Shown: positions 25,004 to 34,474, counted from the first letter of the stretch. The stretch is 54,543 bases of DNA from CAYJPV01 sp964396055 (GCA_964396055.1 CAYNDV010000014.1:1-54543); one strand, 5' to 3'. Program-made: numbers and translations. The notes: generated by a model from the letters alone, not told the origin.

Positions 25004-25726
25004 ATGCGCAAGTCCGTGTTCGCCGCCGCCTTGCTGATGCTCGTCGCCCTGCCGGCCGCAGCCCAGACCGTGGACGAAGTCGTGGCGAAGAGCTTCGCCG
25101 CCATGGGCGGGCTCGAGAAGCTGAAGGCCGTGCAGTCGGTCCGGATGTCCGGGCGGATGGTGCTGGGCCCCGGGATGGAGGCGCCGATCGTGCTCGAACT
25201 GAAGCGCCCGAAGTCCATGCGTGTCGACATCTCGATCCAGGGCATGTCGATCGTCCAGGCCTACGACGGCACCACGGGCTGGATGCTGAACCCCATGAGC
25301 GGCCGTTCCACCGCCGAGCCCCTGCCCAGCGAGATGATGAAGATGGTCGAGGAGCAGGCGGACATGGATGGCCCCCTGATGGACTACCAGGCGAAGGGGC
25401 ACTCGGCGGAGTTGCTCGGCAAGGAGAGCGCCGAGGGCACCGAGTGTTACAAAGTGAAGCTGACCGAGAAGGACGGGGACGTCACGGTGTTCTACATCGA
25501 CACGGAGACCTTCCTGGGCGTGAAGCAGGAGGCGACGCGCACCATCCGCGGGAGCGCGGTCGAGACCGAGACGATCGTGGGCAACTGGAAGGACGTGGGC
25601 GGCCTGATGTACCCGCACTCGATCGACGCGGGCCAGAAGGGATCGCCGCAACGCCAGAAGATGACGATCGAGAAGATCGAACTCAACGTGCCCGTGGACG
25701 ACGCCCGTTTCAAGATGCCGAAGTAG
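25004..25726 (+). CDS. LolA-like exported lipoprotein-sorting-fold protein
   Basis: 240 residues. The signal peptide MRKSVFAAALLMLVALPAAA precedes a single LolA/LolB-like half-barrel: repeated strands such as SVRMSGRMVLGPGM, PIVLELKRPKSMRVDISIQG, TECYKVKLTEKDG and VTVFYIDTETFLGVKQEAT. The start MGGLEKLKAVQSVRMSGR is typical of the exported LolA-like proteins common in Acidobacteriota. These are not true LolA lipoprotein carriers; a lipid- or hydrophobe-binding role is inference. ATG 25004 lies 8 bp after AGGAGG (24990-24995). It is 34 bp upstream of the BNR-repeat gene and divergent from the WYL regulator. Confidence 0.75.
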   Translation: MRKSVFAAALLMLVALPAAAQTVDEVVAKSFAAMGGLEKLKAVQSVRMSGRMVLGPGMEAPIVLELKRPKSMRVDISIQGMSIVQAYDGTTGWMLNPMSGRSTAEPLPSEMMKMVEEQADMDGPLMDYQAKGHSAELLGKESAEGTECYKVKLTEKDGDVTVFYIDTETFLGVKQEATRTIRGSAVETETIVGNWKDVGGLMYPHSIDAGQKGSPQRQKMTIEKIELNVPVDDARFKMPK

Positions 25727-25760
25727 ACTCCCGAACCCGATCGACAGGAGGAGGGAAGCC

Positions 25761-28700
25761 ATGCGCGGACGACGTGCGGGCGCCCGGGTCCTCGCGGCTG
25801 TGGCGGCCGTCGCGCTGGCGACGGCCGTGCCCGTCTGGGCCCAGGGCGTGAAGGTGGACAGCGAGACCTTTGGCGGGCTGCGGGCGCGGGCCATCGGCCC
25901 GGCCGCCATGAGCGGCCGCATCGCCGCGATCGACGCCGTGGCGGGCGAGCGCGTCACCGTGTTTGTCGGCGCCGCGGGCGGCGGGCTCTGGAAGTCCGTG
26001 GACGGTGGCGTGGCGTTCAAGCCCGTGTTCGACCGGCACAATCAGTCGATCGGCGCCGTGACCATCGACTCCTCCAACCCGAAGGTCGTCTGGGTGGGCA
26101 CGGGCGAGACCTGGGTCCGGAACAGCGTGTCGGTTGGCGACGGCGTGTATCGCAGCCAGGACGGGGGCGAGTCGTGGACCCGTCTGGGTCTCGACCGGAC
26201 CGAGCGGATCGCCCGCATCGCCGTCCATCCGAAGGACGGCAACGTCGTCTACGTGTGCGCCCTGGGCGCCCTCTTTGCCGATGCCCCCGATCGCGGTGTC
26301 TATCGGACCTCCGACGCGGGCCGGACGTGGCAGCAGGTGCTCACGGTGGCTCCGGACACCGGCTGCGCGGACCTGGCCCTGGACCCCCGCGATCCGGGCG
26401 TGGTGTTCGCGGCCATGTGGCAGGTGCGGCGCTGGCCGTGGTACTTCACGTCAGGCGGGCCGAAGAGCGGACTCTACCGCAGCGGCGACGGCGGCGCCAC
26501 GTGGACGCGGCTGTCACGCGGCCTGCCCGGGGAGGCCCTGGGCCGGATCAGCATCGCCGTGTCGCCCGTCACGCCGGGCCTGGTGTTCGCCACCGTTGAA
26601 GCCAGGCAGACGAAGCTCTACCGATCGGACGACCGGGGGGACTCCTGGGTCGCGGTGGGCGACAGTTCGGCCGTGACCACGCGGCCCTTCTACTACTCGC
26701 GGCTCGTCGCGGACCCGGTTCATGCCGACCGGCTCTACAAGATGGGCCAGACGGCCGGCGCCAGCGAGGACGGCGGCCGCACGTTCAGCGCGCTCGGGAG
26801 CGGCGGCCTGTTCGGGCCCAGCTACCACAGTGATGTGCACGACATCTGGGTCAACCCGGAGAACCCCGAGCACCTGATCATCGGGACCGACGGCGGCGTG
26901 TACGTGTCCTACAACCGGGGCAACACGTTCCGGTTCGTCGGCAGCCTGCCCGTGTCGCAGTTCTACCACGTCAGCGTGGACATGGCGTCGCCCTACAACG
27001 TCTACGGCGGCCTCCAGGACAACAGCACCTGGTACGGGCCCTCGCGGCGGGCCGGCGGCATCGGCAACAAGCACTGGCACTCGCTCACGGGCGGCGACGG
27101 GTTCTGGGCGTTCGTCGATCCGACGGACCCCGACGTCGTCTACAACGAGTACCAGGGCGGCAACCTGTTCCGCATCCGCAAGTCGACGCTCGAGGCCAAG
27201 GACATCAAGCCGTCGCCCCGGGCGGGTGAGCCGAAGTTCCGCTTCAACTGGAACACGCCCATCCACCTGAGCCCGAACGATCCCGGCACCCTCTACTACG
27301 CCGCGCAGTTCCTCTTCCGGTCGCGAGATCGCGGCGAGTCCTGGGAACGGCTGTCGCCGGACCTGACGACGAACGACCCGCAGAAGCAGCAGCAGGCCAC
27401 TACCGGCGGGCTGACGCTGGACAACTCGACGGCGGAGAACCACTGCACCATCTTCGCGATCGCCGAGTCGCCCCGGAACCGGGACGTCCTCTGGGTGGGC
27501 ACCGACGATGGCAACCTGCAGGTGAGCCGGGATGGCGGGATAACGTGGACCAACGTGGCCGGGAGGCTGCCGGGCGTGCCCCCGCAGACGTGGGTGAGCA
27601 GCATCGAGGCCAGCCGGCACGCCGAGGGCACGGCGTTCGTCACGCTGGACGGCCACATGACCGGCGACATGGCGCCCTACGTGTACCGGACCACCGACTT
27701 CGGCGCCACGTGGACGGCGCTCGCCACGCCCGACCTCAAGGGCTACGCGCACATCGTCAGGCAGGACCCGGTGAGCGCGGATCTCCTGTTCGTGGGGACG
27801 GAGTCCGGCCTGTGGATCTCGGTCGACGGCGGCCGTCAGTGGGGGGCGTTCACCGCGAACTTTCCGCCGGTGGCGGTGCGCGACCTGGCGATTCACCCCC
27901 GCGACCACGATCTCGTCATCGCCACGCACGGCCGCGGACTCTACATCCTCGACGACCTGACGCCGCTGCGCCACCTGACGGCGACCACGCTGGAGCGTGA
28001 CGTCGCGTTCCTGCCGGTCCGGCCGGCGCCGATGATCACGCCGGTGAACGAGTTCGGCTTCAACGGCGACGGGGAGTTCGTGGGCGAGACCCCGGGCGAG
28101 TCGGCGGTCATCGTGTACTACCTCAAGCGGCGGCACATGGTGGGCGACATGCGGCTGGAGGTGCTGGACGCGGCCGGCACGGTCGTGGCGTCCCTCGACG
28201 CCTCGAAGCGGCGGGGCCTCAATCGCGTCGAGTGGCCGATGCGATCGCGGGCGCCGCGCAGCGCGCCGGGCACGGCGGGGCCGACGAGCCTCTATCAACT
28301 GATGGGGCCGCGCGTGCCCGCCGGCACCTACGCCGTCAGAATGACGAAAGGCTCCGAGACATTCACCTCGACGGTCACGCTGGTGCCGGCGCCGGGGTCG
28401 CGGTATACCGACGCCGACCGGGCGGCCCAGGAGCAGGCGGTCCGCCGCCTCTTCGCGATGGTGGAGCGCCTGGCGGACCTCTCGGCGGGCCTGGCGCGTG
28501 CGCGCGATGAGGCGCGCCAGCGCGCGGCGGGACTGCCGGCGGCCGACGCGCAGAAGGCGCGCCTGCTGGCGCTGGGGGACGAACTCGATCGGCAGCGTGC
28601 GGCCCTCGCGGCGACCCAGCGGGGCGAGGGGATCTCGGGCGAGCAGCGGCTTCGCGAGGAAATCGGCGTGCTCTACGGCAACGTCAACGGCTACGAAGGA

Positions 28701-28808
28701 CGGCCCACGCAGTCGCAGGTGGAACGCATGGCCGTGCTCGATGCCGAGTTGACGGCGGCGGAAGCGGCCTTCCAGCGGGCGGTGGGCGGAGACGCGGGAC
28801 GGAAGTAG
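25761..28808 (+). CDS. Exported sortilin/VPS10-like BNR-repeat protein
   Basis: 1,015 residues. The signal peptide (MRGRRAGARVLAAVAAVALA) is followed by FGGLRARAIGPAAMSGRIAA, the hallmark of the large exported VPS10/sortilin-like proteins of Acidobacteriota. Many Asp-box repeats (GVYRSQDGGESWTRLGL, GLYRSGDGGATWTRLS, YRSDDRGDSWVAVG) fill two ten-bladed propellers up to about residue 730. The C-terminal 270 residues form a beta-sandwich and then a coiled-coil helical region (about 890-1,010). Its ligand and function are unknown; it may bind or degrade extracellular polymers. The ribosome-binding site GGAGGAGGGAAG precedes ATG 25761. It follows the LolA-like gene by 34 bp. Confidence 0.85.
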   Translation: MRGRRAGARVLAAVAAVALATAVPVWAQGVKVDSETFGGLRARAIGPAAMSGRIAAIDAVAGERVTVFVGAAGGGLWKSVDGGVAFKPVFDRHNQSIGAVTIDSSNPKVVWVGTGETWVRNSVSVGDGVYRSQDGGESWTRLGLDRTERIARIAVHPKDGNVVYVCALGALFADAPDRGVYRTSDAGRTWQQVLTVAPDTGCADLALDPRDPGVVFAAMWQVRRWPWYFTSGGPKSGLYRSGDGGATWTRLSRGLPGEALGRISIAVSPVTPGLVFATVEARQTKLYRSDDRGDSWVAVGDSSAVTTRPFYYSRLVADPVHADRLYKMGQTAGASEDGGRTFSALGSGGLFGPSYHSDVHDIWVNPENPEHLIIGTDGGVYVSYNRGNTFRFVGSLPVSQFYHVSVDMASPYNVYGGLQDNSTWYGPSRRAGGIGNKHWHSLTGGDGFWAFVDPTDPDVVYNEYQGGNLFRIRKSTLEAKDIKPSPRAGEPKFRFNWNTPIHLSPNDPGTLYYAAQFLFRSRDRGESWERLSPDLTTNDPQKQQQATTGGLTLDNSTAENHCTIFAIAESPRNRDVLWVGTDDGNLQVSRDGGITWTNVAGRLPGVPPQTWVSSIEASRHAEGTAFVTLDGHMTGDMAPYVYRTTDFGATWTALATPDLKGYAHIVRQDPVSADLLFVGTESGLWISVDGGRQWGAFTANFPPVAVRDLAIHPRDHDLVIATHGRGLYILDDLTPLRHLTATTLERDVAFLPVRPAPMITPVNEFGFNGDGEFVGETPGESAVIVYYLKRRHMVGDMRLEVLDAAGTVVASLDASKRRGLNRVEWPMRSRAPRSAPGTAGPTSLYQLMGPRVPAGTYAVRMTKGSETFTSTVTLVPAPGSRYTDADRAAQEQAVRRLFAMVERLADLSAGLARARDEARQRAAGLPAADAQKARLLALGDELDRQRAALAATQRGEGISGEQRLREEIGVLYGNVNGYEGRPTQSQVERMAVLDAELTAAEAAFQRAVGGDAGRK

Positions 28809-28817
28809 GCTGGCGCC

Positions 28818-29699
28818 CTAGTGGCCCGGCGGCGGCGGCGGCTGACCGCCCAGGTGGCTGGCGACGTAGGCGCCCAGGCGGTTGGCCGCCGCCAACGCCT
28901 GCGGCACGTCGCGATGCGCCAGCCACTCGGCCAGGAACGCGGCGTCGAAGGCATCGCCGGCGCCGGTGGTGTCGACCACCGTGATGGGCAACGCGGGAGC
29001 GTGGGTCCAGCCGTTCGCGTCCAGGGCCGCCGCCCCATGCGCCCCCTGCTTGACGACCAGCAGGCGCGTGTGCCGCAGCAGGCCGTGGAGGCCGTCCGGG
29101 GGCGCCAGGGCCTTCGCCTCGTCCTCGTTGGCGATCAGCACATCCAGTGGCCCCACCTCCTGCCGGAGGCGCTCGGCCCCGTACTGGGTGATCAGCGCGA
29201 ACGACGACGGGTCGAACACCACGGGCAGTCCGCGCCGGCGGGCGGCGGCCAGCACCGGATCCAGGAAGGTGGCCGACCGGGCCAGGAACAGGTCGTACCC
29301 GTTGAAGAACAGCGCGTCGGCGCCATCGACCAGGGCGGCCGGGGCGTCCCCGTCGCCGAAACGCAGGACCTTCGTGTGATCGATGACGAAGGAGTGCTCG
29401 CCGTCTGCGGAGACGAGGATGCCGACGCGCGTCGTCAGGCCGCCGGGCACCACGTGAAGGCCCTCGTCGAGCCCCTCGGCGCGCAGGTGCGCCCGCATGA
29501 CCTGGCCCAGCGTATCGTCGCCAATCTTGCCCCGCAGCAGGACGTCGAGGCCGAGGCGCCGGGCCCACACGGCCACGTTGGCGGCCGCGCCGCCCGGCAT
29601 CACATCGACGGTGCCGAACACGTCGGAGCCGCGCACCAGGTCGCGCTCGGGACGGATGAAGATGTCCCAGGCCACGTCGCCGATGACGACCAGGTGCAC
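28818..29699 (-). CDS. PfkB-family carbohydrate kinase
   Basis: 293 residues. The N-terminal motif of ribokinase-like enzymes is visible as MPGGAAANVAVWARRLG (about residues 34-50), and the C-terminal signature is DTTGAGDAFDAAFLAEWLA (about 243-261), with the catalytic aspartate of GAGD. It phosphorylates a sugar or nucleoside; the substrate cannot be decided. It starts at GTG 29699 (GTGCACCTG), 15 bp after the OsmC stop, with a weak ribosome-binding site, so it is likely the second gene of an OsmC-kinase unit. Confidence 0.85.
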   Translation of the reverse strand: MHLVVIGDVAWDIFIRPERDLVRGSDVFGTVDVMPGGAAANVAVWARRLGLDVLLRGKIGDDTLGQVMRAHLRAEGLDEGLHVVPGGLTTRVGILVSADGEHSFVIDHTKVLRFGDGDAPAALVDGADALFFNGYDLFLARSATFLDPVLAAARRRGLPVVFDPSSFALITQYGAERLRQEVGPLDVLIANEDEAKALAPPDGLHGLLRHTRLLVVKQGAHGAAALDANGWTHAPALPITVVDTTGAGDAFDAAFLAEWLAHRDVPQALAAANRLGAYVASHLGGQPPPPPGH

Positions 29700-29714
29700 G
29701 GTCCGGCGTCCAAT

Positions 29715-30134
29715 CTACGTGAGCAGGGTTGCCGTCAGCTGCATCGGCACGGCGGAGAGTGCCTTCGACACCGGGCAGCCGGCCTTGGCCTGTTCGGCGT
29801 GCTGCAGGAACGTGGCCTCGTCGCAGTTGGGCACACGGGCCTGGGTGTCGAGTTCGATGAGCGTGATGGCGGGGCCGGCGCCCAGGTGCACCTTGGCGGT
29901 GGTGCGGATCTCGGCGGGCGGGAAGCCGCTCTTGGACAGGATCGCCGACAGGAACATCGAGAAGCAGCCGGCGTGCGCGGCGCCGATGAGTTCCTCGGGG
30001 TTGGTGCCGGCGCCGTCCTCGAAGCGGGAGGCCTTGGTGAACGGCCCTTCGTAGCCGCCCTTGCCCAGCTTCATCGTGCCGCTGCCCTCGGTGAGATTGC
30101 CCTTCCAGATCGCGCTCGAATTGCTCACGGACAT
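29715..30134 (-). CDS. OsmC-family peroxiredoxin-like protein
   Basis: 139 residues, the normal length. OsmC/Ohr proteins reduce organic hydroperoxides with two cysteines; here C57 (GAAHAGCFSMFLSAI) and C120 (QAKAGCPVSKAL) are at the family positions, and the fold elements GNLTEGSGTMKLGKG and SRFEDGAGTNPEELIGAAH agree with OsmC rather than Ohr. ATG 30134 has GAGGAG upstream; the longer frame from 30215 is rejected. It is upstream of the carbohydrate kinase gene in the same strand. Confidence 0.92.
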   Translation of the reverse strand: MSVSNSSAIWKGNLTEGSGTMKLGKGGYEGPFTKASRFEDGAGTNPEELIGAAHAGCFSMFLSAILSKSGFPPAEIRTTAKVHLGAGPAITLIELDTQARVPNCDEATFLQHAEQAKAGCPVSKALSAVPMQLTATLLT

Positions 30135-30199
30135 GTGTCGGTCTCCTCGTGACGAACCGGTCAACAGATTACGCGGGATGCGTCTTCCCAGAATACCAT

Positions 30200-30243
30200 T
30201 CCGGCCGCGCCGCACCTATGCTCCGGCCGGGCCGCACCTAGGC
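30200..30243. repeat. 22-bp imperfect tandem duplication over a stop codon
   Basis: Units 30200-30221 and 30222-30243 match at 20 of 22 positions. The second unit contains the TAG stop (30238-30240 on the complement) of the ATP-grasp gene, so the duplication copied the gene end into the spacer before the OsmC gene. Confidence 0.7.
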
Positions 30244-31437
30244 CGGGGCCTTGTCCGGAGCCGGCGCGAAGGCGTAGAAGTCGCCCGCGAACCGCTCGCC
30301 GTATTCGCGCAGCAGGTGCTCCACGCGGCCGAGGTCCGGCGAGGCGACAATCAGCCCGGCATGGTGCTCCTTGCGGACCCGGTACACGATTTCCGGGTCG
30401 GTGTAGGCGGAGGTATCGGGCCACTGCACCCGGGCCAGGGTCAGGATCAGCCCCGCGAACCGGCTGTCGTGCCGGGGCAGCGTGTAGGCCCCGTCCTCGC
30501 CCTCGATCTCGAGGCGGGCCCACTCGCGCCAGAGGTTCAGGCCCGTTTCGGCTTCGACGAGATCGACGATGAACGCGCCGCCGACCCGGGCGGAGGTCTC
30601 GAGGAACAGGAACAGGCCGGTCTCGGCGCTGTGGATGAACTCCGTGTGCGCCACGCCGCGCACCAGGCCGAAGGTGGTCATCACGTCGCGGTTGATGCGC
30701 GCCAGGGCCTTCCAGGCGTCCGTGTGTTCCGGCACCGACTGCGTCGTGAAGACGCCGCCGCCGTGGGCCACCTGGAAGGGCGGCGCCCCGTAGCGGTGCG
30801 TCTTCTGGAAGACGACCTCCTTGTTCCACACGATGGAGTCCACGTGGTAGACGTCGCCGGCGACGAACTGTTCGAGCAGGTAGAACGACCGGCGGTCGCC
30901 GAGCGCCTCGAGGGCGGGCGCCAGGTCCTCCCGGCGCTCGATCTTCTTCATCCCGATGGCGGCGGCCTGGGAGCGGGGCTTGAGGATCCAGGGCAGCGGC
31001 GTCGTGTCGGCGAACCGCTGGATCTCCTCGTCGTTGCACACGTGCACGAAGCCGGGCACCAGGATGCCGAAGTTGCGGGCCTTCATGCGCTCCGCCAGCT
31101 TGTCGCGGAAATAACGCGCCGTGGTCTCACCCATGCCCGGCACCCGCAGGTGCTCGCGCAGCAGGGCGGCCATCTCGACGTCGAAGTCGTCGAGCGCGAC
31201 GATCCGGTCGATCCGGCGCGAGCGCGCCACGGCGCTGACGCCCTTGAGGAGGTCGTCCCGGCTGAGATCCCGGGGGATGTAGAAGATCTCCTCGATGTCG
31301 TCGCGCGGCCAGTCGGCGTCCTTCAGCTTGTCGTCGGTCAGCAGCAGGACCCGGCAGCCCTGCCGCCGGCACTCGCTGATGAACGCCTGGCCCTTCTCGT
31401 AGGTCGCGATGCAGAGGACGGTGAGTGGTGCGGCCAC
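30238..31437 (-). CDS. ATP-grasp domain ligase of unknown substrate
   Basis: 399 residues. It resembles carbamoyl-phosphate-synthase-like and carnosine-synthase-like ATP-grasp ligases: an N-terminal Rossmann-like pre-domain (LTVLCIATYEKGQAFISECR, RVLLLTDDKL), the ATP-binding region PWILKPRSQAAAIGMKKIE (about 165-183), and the metal-binding element LFLFLETSARVGGAFIVDLV with the E-x-S-x-R signature around residue 285. Such enzymes join an acid to an amine through an acyl phosphate. GTG 31437 follows AGGAGG at good spacing, so the 50-residue in-frame extension is rejected. No biosynthetic partners are next to it (OsmC and kinase genes downstream). Confidence 0.8.
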   Translation of the reverse strand: MAAPLTVLCIATYEKGQAFISECRRQGCRVLLLTDDKLKDADWPRDDIEEIFYIPRDLSRDDLLKGVSAVARSRRIDRIVALDDFDVEMAALLREHLRVPGMGETTARYFRDKLAERMKARNFGILVPGFVHVCNDEEIQRFADTTPLPWILKPRSQAAAIGMKKIERREDLAPALEALGDRRSFYLLEQFVAGDVYHVDSIVWNKEVVFQKTHRYGAPPFQVAHGGGVFTTQSVPEHTDAWKALARINRDVMTTFGLVRGVAHTEFIHSAETGLFLFLETSARVGGAFIVDLVEAETGLNLWREWARLEIEGEDGAYTLPRHDSRFAGLILTLARVQWPDTSAYTDPEIVYRVRKEHHAGLIVASPDLGRVEHLLREYGERFAGDFYAFAPAPDKAPA

Positions 31438-31537
31438 GGATAACCTCCTGGAACGAATCCCGGCTGCGGGGCGGCGCCGGCACGGCGGCCGGGCTGCGCC
31501 CCGCGCCGCGCGTAGGATACGATACAGGGATCGCGGA

Positions 31538-32365
31538 GTGAACGACAGTCGTATGTACGATAGCGGCGCGGGCACACGGCCCGCCACCGGTCACATTGTC
31601 GGCAACATCCGGGTGCTCGAAGGCGTCCGGAGCCCGCAGCTGGGCAACGAGCGGGACCTCCAGGTCTACCTGCCCCCGTCGTACGGGTCCAGCGGCCGCC
31701 ATTACCCGGTGATCTACATGCACGACGGCCAGAACCTGTTCGACGCCACGACGTCGTTCGCGGGGGAGTGGCGCGTGGACGACACGCTCGAACGCATTGC
31801 CCCCGCGGGCCACGAGGCCATCGTCGTGGCCATTCCCAACATGGGCGCGGCCCGGATTGCCGAGTACACCCCGTTTGCCGATCCCCTTCGGGGCGGGGGG
31901 CAGGGCGGAGCCTACCTGGGCTTCATCGTGGACACCGTCAAGCCCCTGATCGACCGGCTGTTCCGGACGCGCCACGAGCGTACGCACACCGGCATCATGG
32001 GGTCGTCACTCGGCGGCCTCATCAGCCTGCATGGTTTCTTCACCTACCCCGGCGTCTTCGGATTCGCCGGCGCCATGAGCCCCTCGCTGTGGTGGGCGGA
32101 TCGGGCCATCTTCGGCGTGGTGGGGGCGTACCCGCGCTGGGGCGGGCGCCTCTATCTCGACATCGGTACGGCCGAGGGCCGGGCCGAGGTGCGCAACGCG
32201 CGCCTGATGGCCAGGCTGCTGCGCCGCACGGCCGACCGGCCCAGGCGCCAGCTGCTGTTCGTCGAGGATCAGGGCGCCGCCCATACGGAGGCGGCGTGGG
32301 CCGCGCGCTTCGAACGCGCGGTCACGTTTCTGCTGCCCGCGGCGCCCGCGGACCTCCACTGGTAG
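31538..32365 (+). CDS. Alpha/beta-hydrolase esterase (enterochelin-esterase/IroE-like)
   Basis: About 275 residues. The catalytic triad is visible: nucleophile serine in GIMGSSLGGLISLHGFF, acid in YLDIGTAEGRAE, and histidine in QGAAHTEAAWAARF. The Tyr/His-rich YPVIYMHDGQNLFDATTSFA is the oxyanion-hole region of the esterase D/Fes/IroE-like group. A cytosolic esterase role is likely, but the substrate is unknown. GTG 31538 has AGGGA at 31526-31530; the in-frame ATG at 31553 is the alternative and has a weaker site. It is divergent from the ATP-grasp gene and converges with the second S9 peptidase gene. Confidence 0.82.
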   Translation: MNDSRMYDSGAGTRPATGHIVGNIRVLEGVRSPQLGNERDLQVYLPPSYGSSGRHYPVIYMHDGQNLFDATTSFAGEWRVDDTLERIAPAGHEAIVVAIPNMGAARIAEYTPFADPLRGGGQGGAYLGFIVDTVKPLIDRLFRTRHERTHTGIMGSSLGGLISLHGFFTYPGVFGFAGAMSPSLWWADRAIFGVVGAYPRWGGRLYLDIGTAEGRAEVRNARLMARLLRRTADRPRRQLLFVEDQGAAHTEAAWAARFERAVTFLLPAAPADLHW

Positions 32366-32366
32366 G

Positions 32367-32403
32367 GTTCACGGTTCAGGGTTCACCGCGAACCCCCGTG
32401 AAC
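32367..32403. terminator. Nested hairpin between convergent esterase and S9 genes
   Basis: The outer stem GTTCACGG / CCGTGAAC (32367-32374 with 32396-32403) encloses an inner stem GGGTTC / GAACCC (32379-32384 with 32390-32395). It occupies the whole intergenic gap and overlaps the first stop base of the S9 gene, so it could act as a terminator for both genes. Confidence 0.6.
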
Positions 32404-34454
32404 TATGTCCCTGCCCCCGCGAAGTGCTTCTCGTACCAGGCGATGGACCGCTCGATGAGGTCCGCCTGGTGGCGCACCTCGCGGATGCCGTGGCCCTCGC
32501 GCGGATAGCGAACCAGGATCGTCTCCACGCCGACGTCCTTGAGGGCAATGAAGAACTGTTCGGCTTCGGTCACCGGCACGTCGTTGTCCAGCTCGCCGTG
32601 GACGAGCATCACCGGAGTCGAGACCCTGGCCACGTGGCGCAGCGGTGACCGCTGGAAGAGCAGGTCGGCGGTGTCGCCCTCGTGGGGATAGGCGCCGAAG
32701 GACACCGCCAGGTAGTCGTGGTAGTACGCGGTGTAGTTGAAGGACACGAGGTTGGCGATGCCGGCAATGGACACGGCGGCCTTGAACCGCGGCGTCTGCG
32801 TCACCAGCCAGTTGGTCAGCTGCCCGCCGTAACTGCCGCCTTCGAGGCCCATCCGCGCGGCGTCGAGCCACGGGTACCGCGCCAGGACGGCATCCACGCC
32901 GGCCAGGACGTCACGCGCCTCCGCGCCGTTCTGGTCCTTGAGGATGGCGTCGGCGAAGGCCTGGCCGTAGCCCGTCGAACCCCGGTAGTTCACCATCAGG
33001 GTTGCGAAGCCGCGGGCGGCGTACGCCTGCGCCTTGAACGAGAACTGCGGACCGCTCTGGGCGTGAGGCCCGCCGTGCAGCATCACGATGAGCGGGTGTT
33101 TGCGCGTGGCGTCGACGGTGAGCGGCTTCGTCAGGAACGCCTCGATGGTGAGGTTGCCTTCCGCCGGGTACGTGAACGCTTCCACCTCGGCCAGGCGCCG
33201 CGAGCCCAGCACCTCGCCGTTGAGGTTGGTGACGCGGCGGGCACCGCCCGCACCCGGCCGCAGCACATAGAGTTCCGCGGGCGAAGACGGCGTCGCCATC
33301 GCGAAGGCCAGCGTGCCGTCCCTGGCCACGCTCCACGACCCGACGGTGCCCCGTTCCCCCGGGGGCGGCGCCAGGGCCTGGGCCGGTCCGCCGGCGGCCG
33401 GCACGCGGTACAGGCGCACATCGCCCCGTTCCTGCACCGTGAAGTACAACCCCGTGCCATCGGCCGACCAGCGCGGCGCCCCCTGGCGGTTGTCGATCGC
33501 GGCGCCGGCCTCGCGCCGCGCGGTGCCGTCCGCCTTCATCACCCAGACGTGCGTGTCCTCCATCGTCGTCTCCGACGACGTGCGCGGGCGCGTGACCGCA
33601 CGCAGGGCGATCTGCGTGCCGTCCGGCGACCAGGCCGGGTCGTATTCGACGCCCGGCGTGTCGGTCAACCGCCGGAAATTCCGCTTCACGACGTCGAAGA
33701 CGAACAGGTCGTCGTTGAAGACGCGGTCGGGGTCCTTGCCCTGGTTCGAGGCGAGCACCAGCTGGTCGCCCTTCGGTGCCCAGTCCACCGAGTGCAGGTG
33801 GTGCGGCCCGTCGCTGAGCTGCTGCGGGTTGCGCGTCACCAGGTCCACCATGAACAGCTGCAGGCGGCGGTTGTCGTTGAACCGCGCGGACGCCGCCGAC
33901 ACCGGCGGCTTGAAGAGGTAACGCGTGATCACCACCGGGTCGCCTTCGGCGGCATCGGCGTTCGGGCCGGGCATGGCCGATACGTAGGCGAGGCGCGAGG
34001 ACCCGGGCGACCAGGCGAAGGCGGCTCCGGTGTGTGGCAGCGGGTGGTTCGTGCCCGACACGGGAACGAGCAGCTCGGGTTCCGAGATGAGGTCGTCCAC
34101 CCGCACGAGGACGATGCCCGGGCGGACGTCGGCGCGGCCGTAGTACGCCACCCAGCGGCTGTCCGGGGACCAGCGGGGCGATGAGGCCTGGTCCCGGCCG
34201 TCGCCGACCCGCTCGCTCGTGCCCGCCTGCGTGTCGAGAATCCAGAGATTCGAGGTCGGCCGACCCGACCGCTCGTTCGACACGACGGTGTAGGCGACGT
34301 GGGCCGCGTCGGGCGCGATATGTACCTCGCCGACGGATGCCAGGCGCGAGACGTCAGCCGGTGCCAGACCGGCAGTGTCCTGCGCACCCGGGTGGGCACC
34401 GGTCAGCAGCGCGACCGCCAGCAGGGCGGCGGATGAAGGGGACGCGAGTCGCAT
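32403..34454 (-). CDS. Exported S9 family serine peptidase
   Basis: 683 residues. A signal peptide (MRLASPSSAALLAVALLTGA) is followed by a beta-propeller with TolB-like SPDG repeats (about 40-420) and an alpha/beta-hydrolase domain with S541 (GLEGGSYGGQLTNWL), D623 (HGELDNDVP) and H655 (YPREGHGIREV). This is an acylaminoacyl-peptidase/prolyl-oligopeptidase type acting in the periplasm. It is a different paralogue from the S9 gene at 19403-21502. ATG 34454 is preceded by AGGAG; the start is shared with a compact divergent promoter region (57 bp) facing the M28 peptidase gene. Confidence 0.92.
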   Translation of the reverse strand: MRLASPSSAALLAVALLTGAHPGAQDTAGLAPADVSRLASVGEVHIAPDAAHVAYTVVSNERSGRPTSNLWILDTQAGTSERVGDGRDQASSPRWSPDSRWVAYYGRADVRPGIVLVRVDDLISEPELLVPVSGTNHPLPHTGAAFAWSPGSSRLAYVSAMPGPNADAAEGDPVVITRYLFKPPVSAASARFNDNRRLQLFMVDLVTRNPQQLSDGPHHLHSVDWAPKGDQLVLASNQGKDPDRVFNDDLFVFDVVKRNFRRLTDTPGVEYDPAWSPDGTQIALRAVTRPRTSSETTMEDTHVWVMKADGTARREAGAAIDNRQGAPRWSADGTGLYFTVQERGDVRLYRVPAAGGPAQALAPPPGERGTVGSWSVARDGTLAFAMATPSSPAELYVLRPGAGGARRVTNLNGEVLGSRRLAEVEAFTYPAEGNLTIEAFLTKPLTVDATRKHPLIVMLHGGPHAQSGPQFSFKAQAYAARGFATLMVNYRGSTGYGQAFADAILKDQNGAEARDVLAGVDAVLARYPWLDAARMGLEGGSYGGQLTNWLVTQTPRFKAAVSIAGIANLVSFNYTAYYHDYLAVSFGAYPHEGDTADLLFQRSPLRHVARVSTPVMLVHGELDNDVPVTEAEQFFIALKDVGVETILVRYPREGHGIREVRHQADLIERSIAWYEKHFAGAGT

Positions 34455-34474
34455 ACGCGGGGTCTCCTGGAGCG

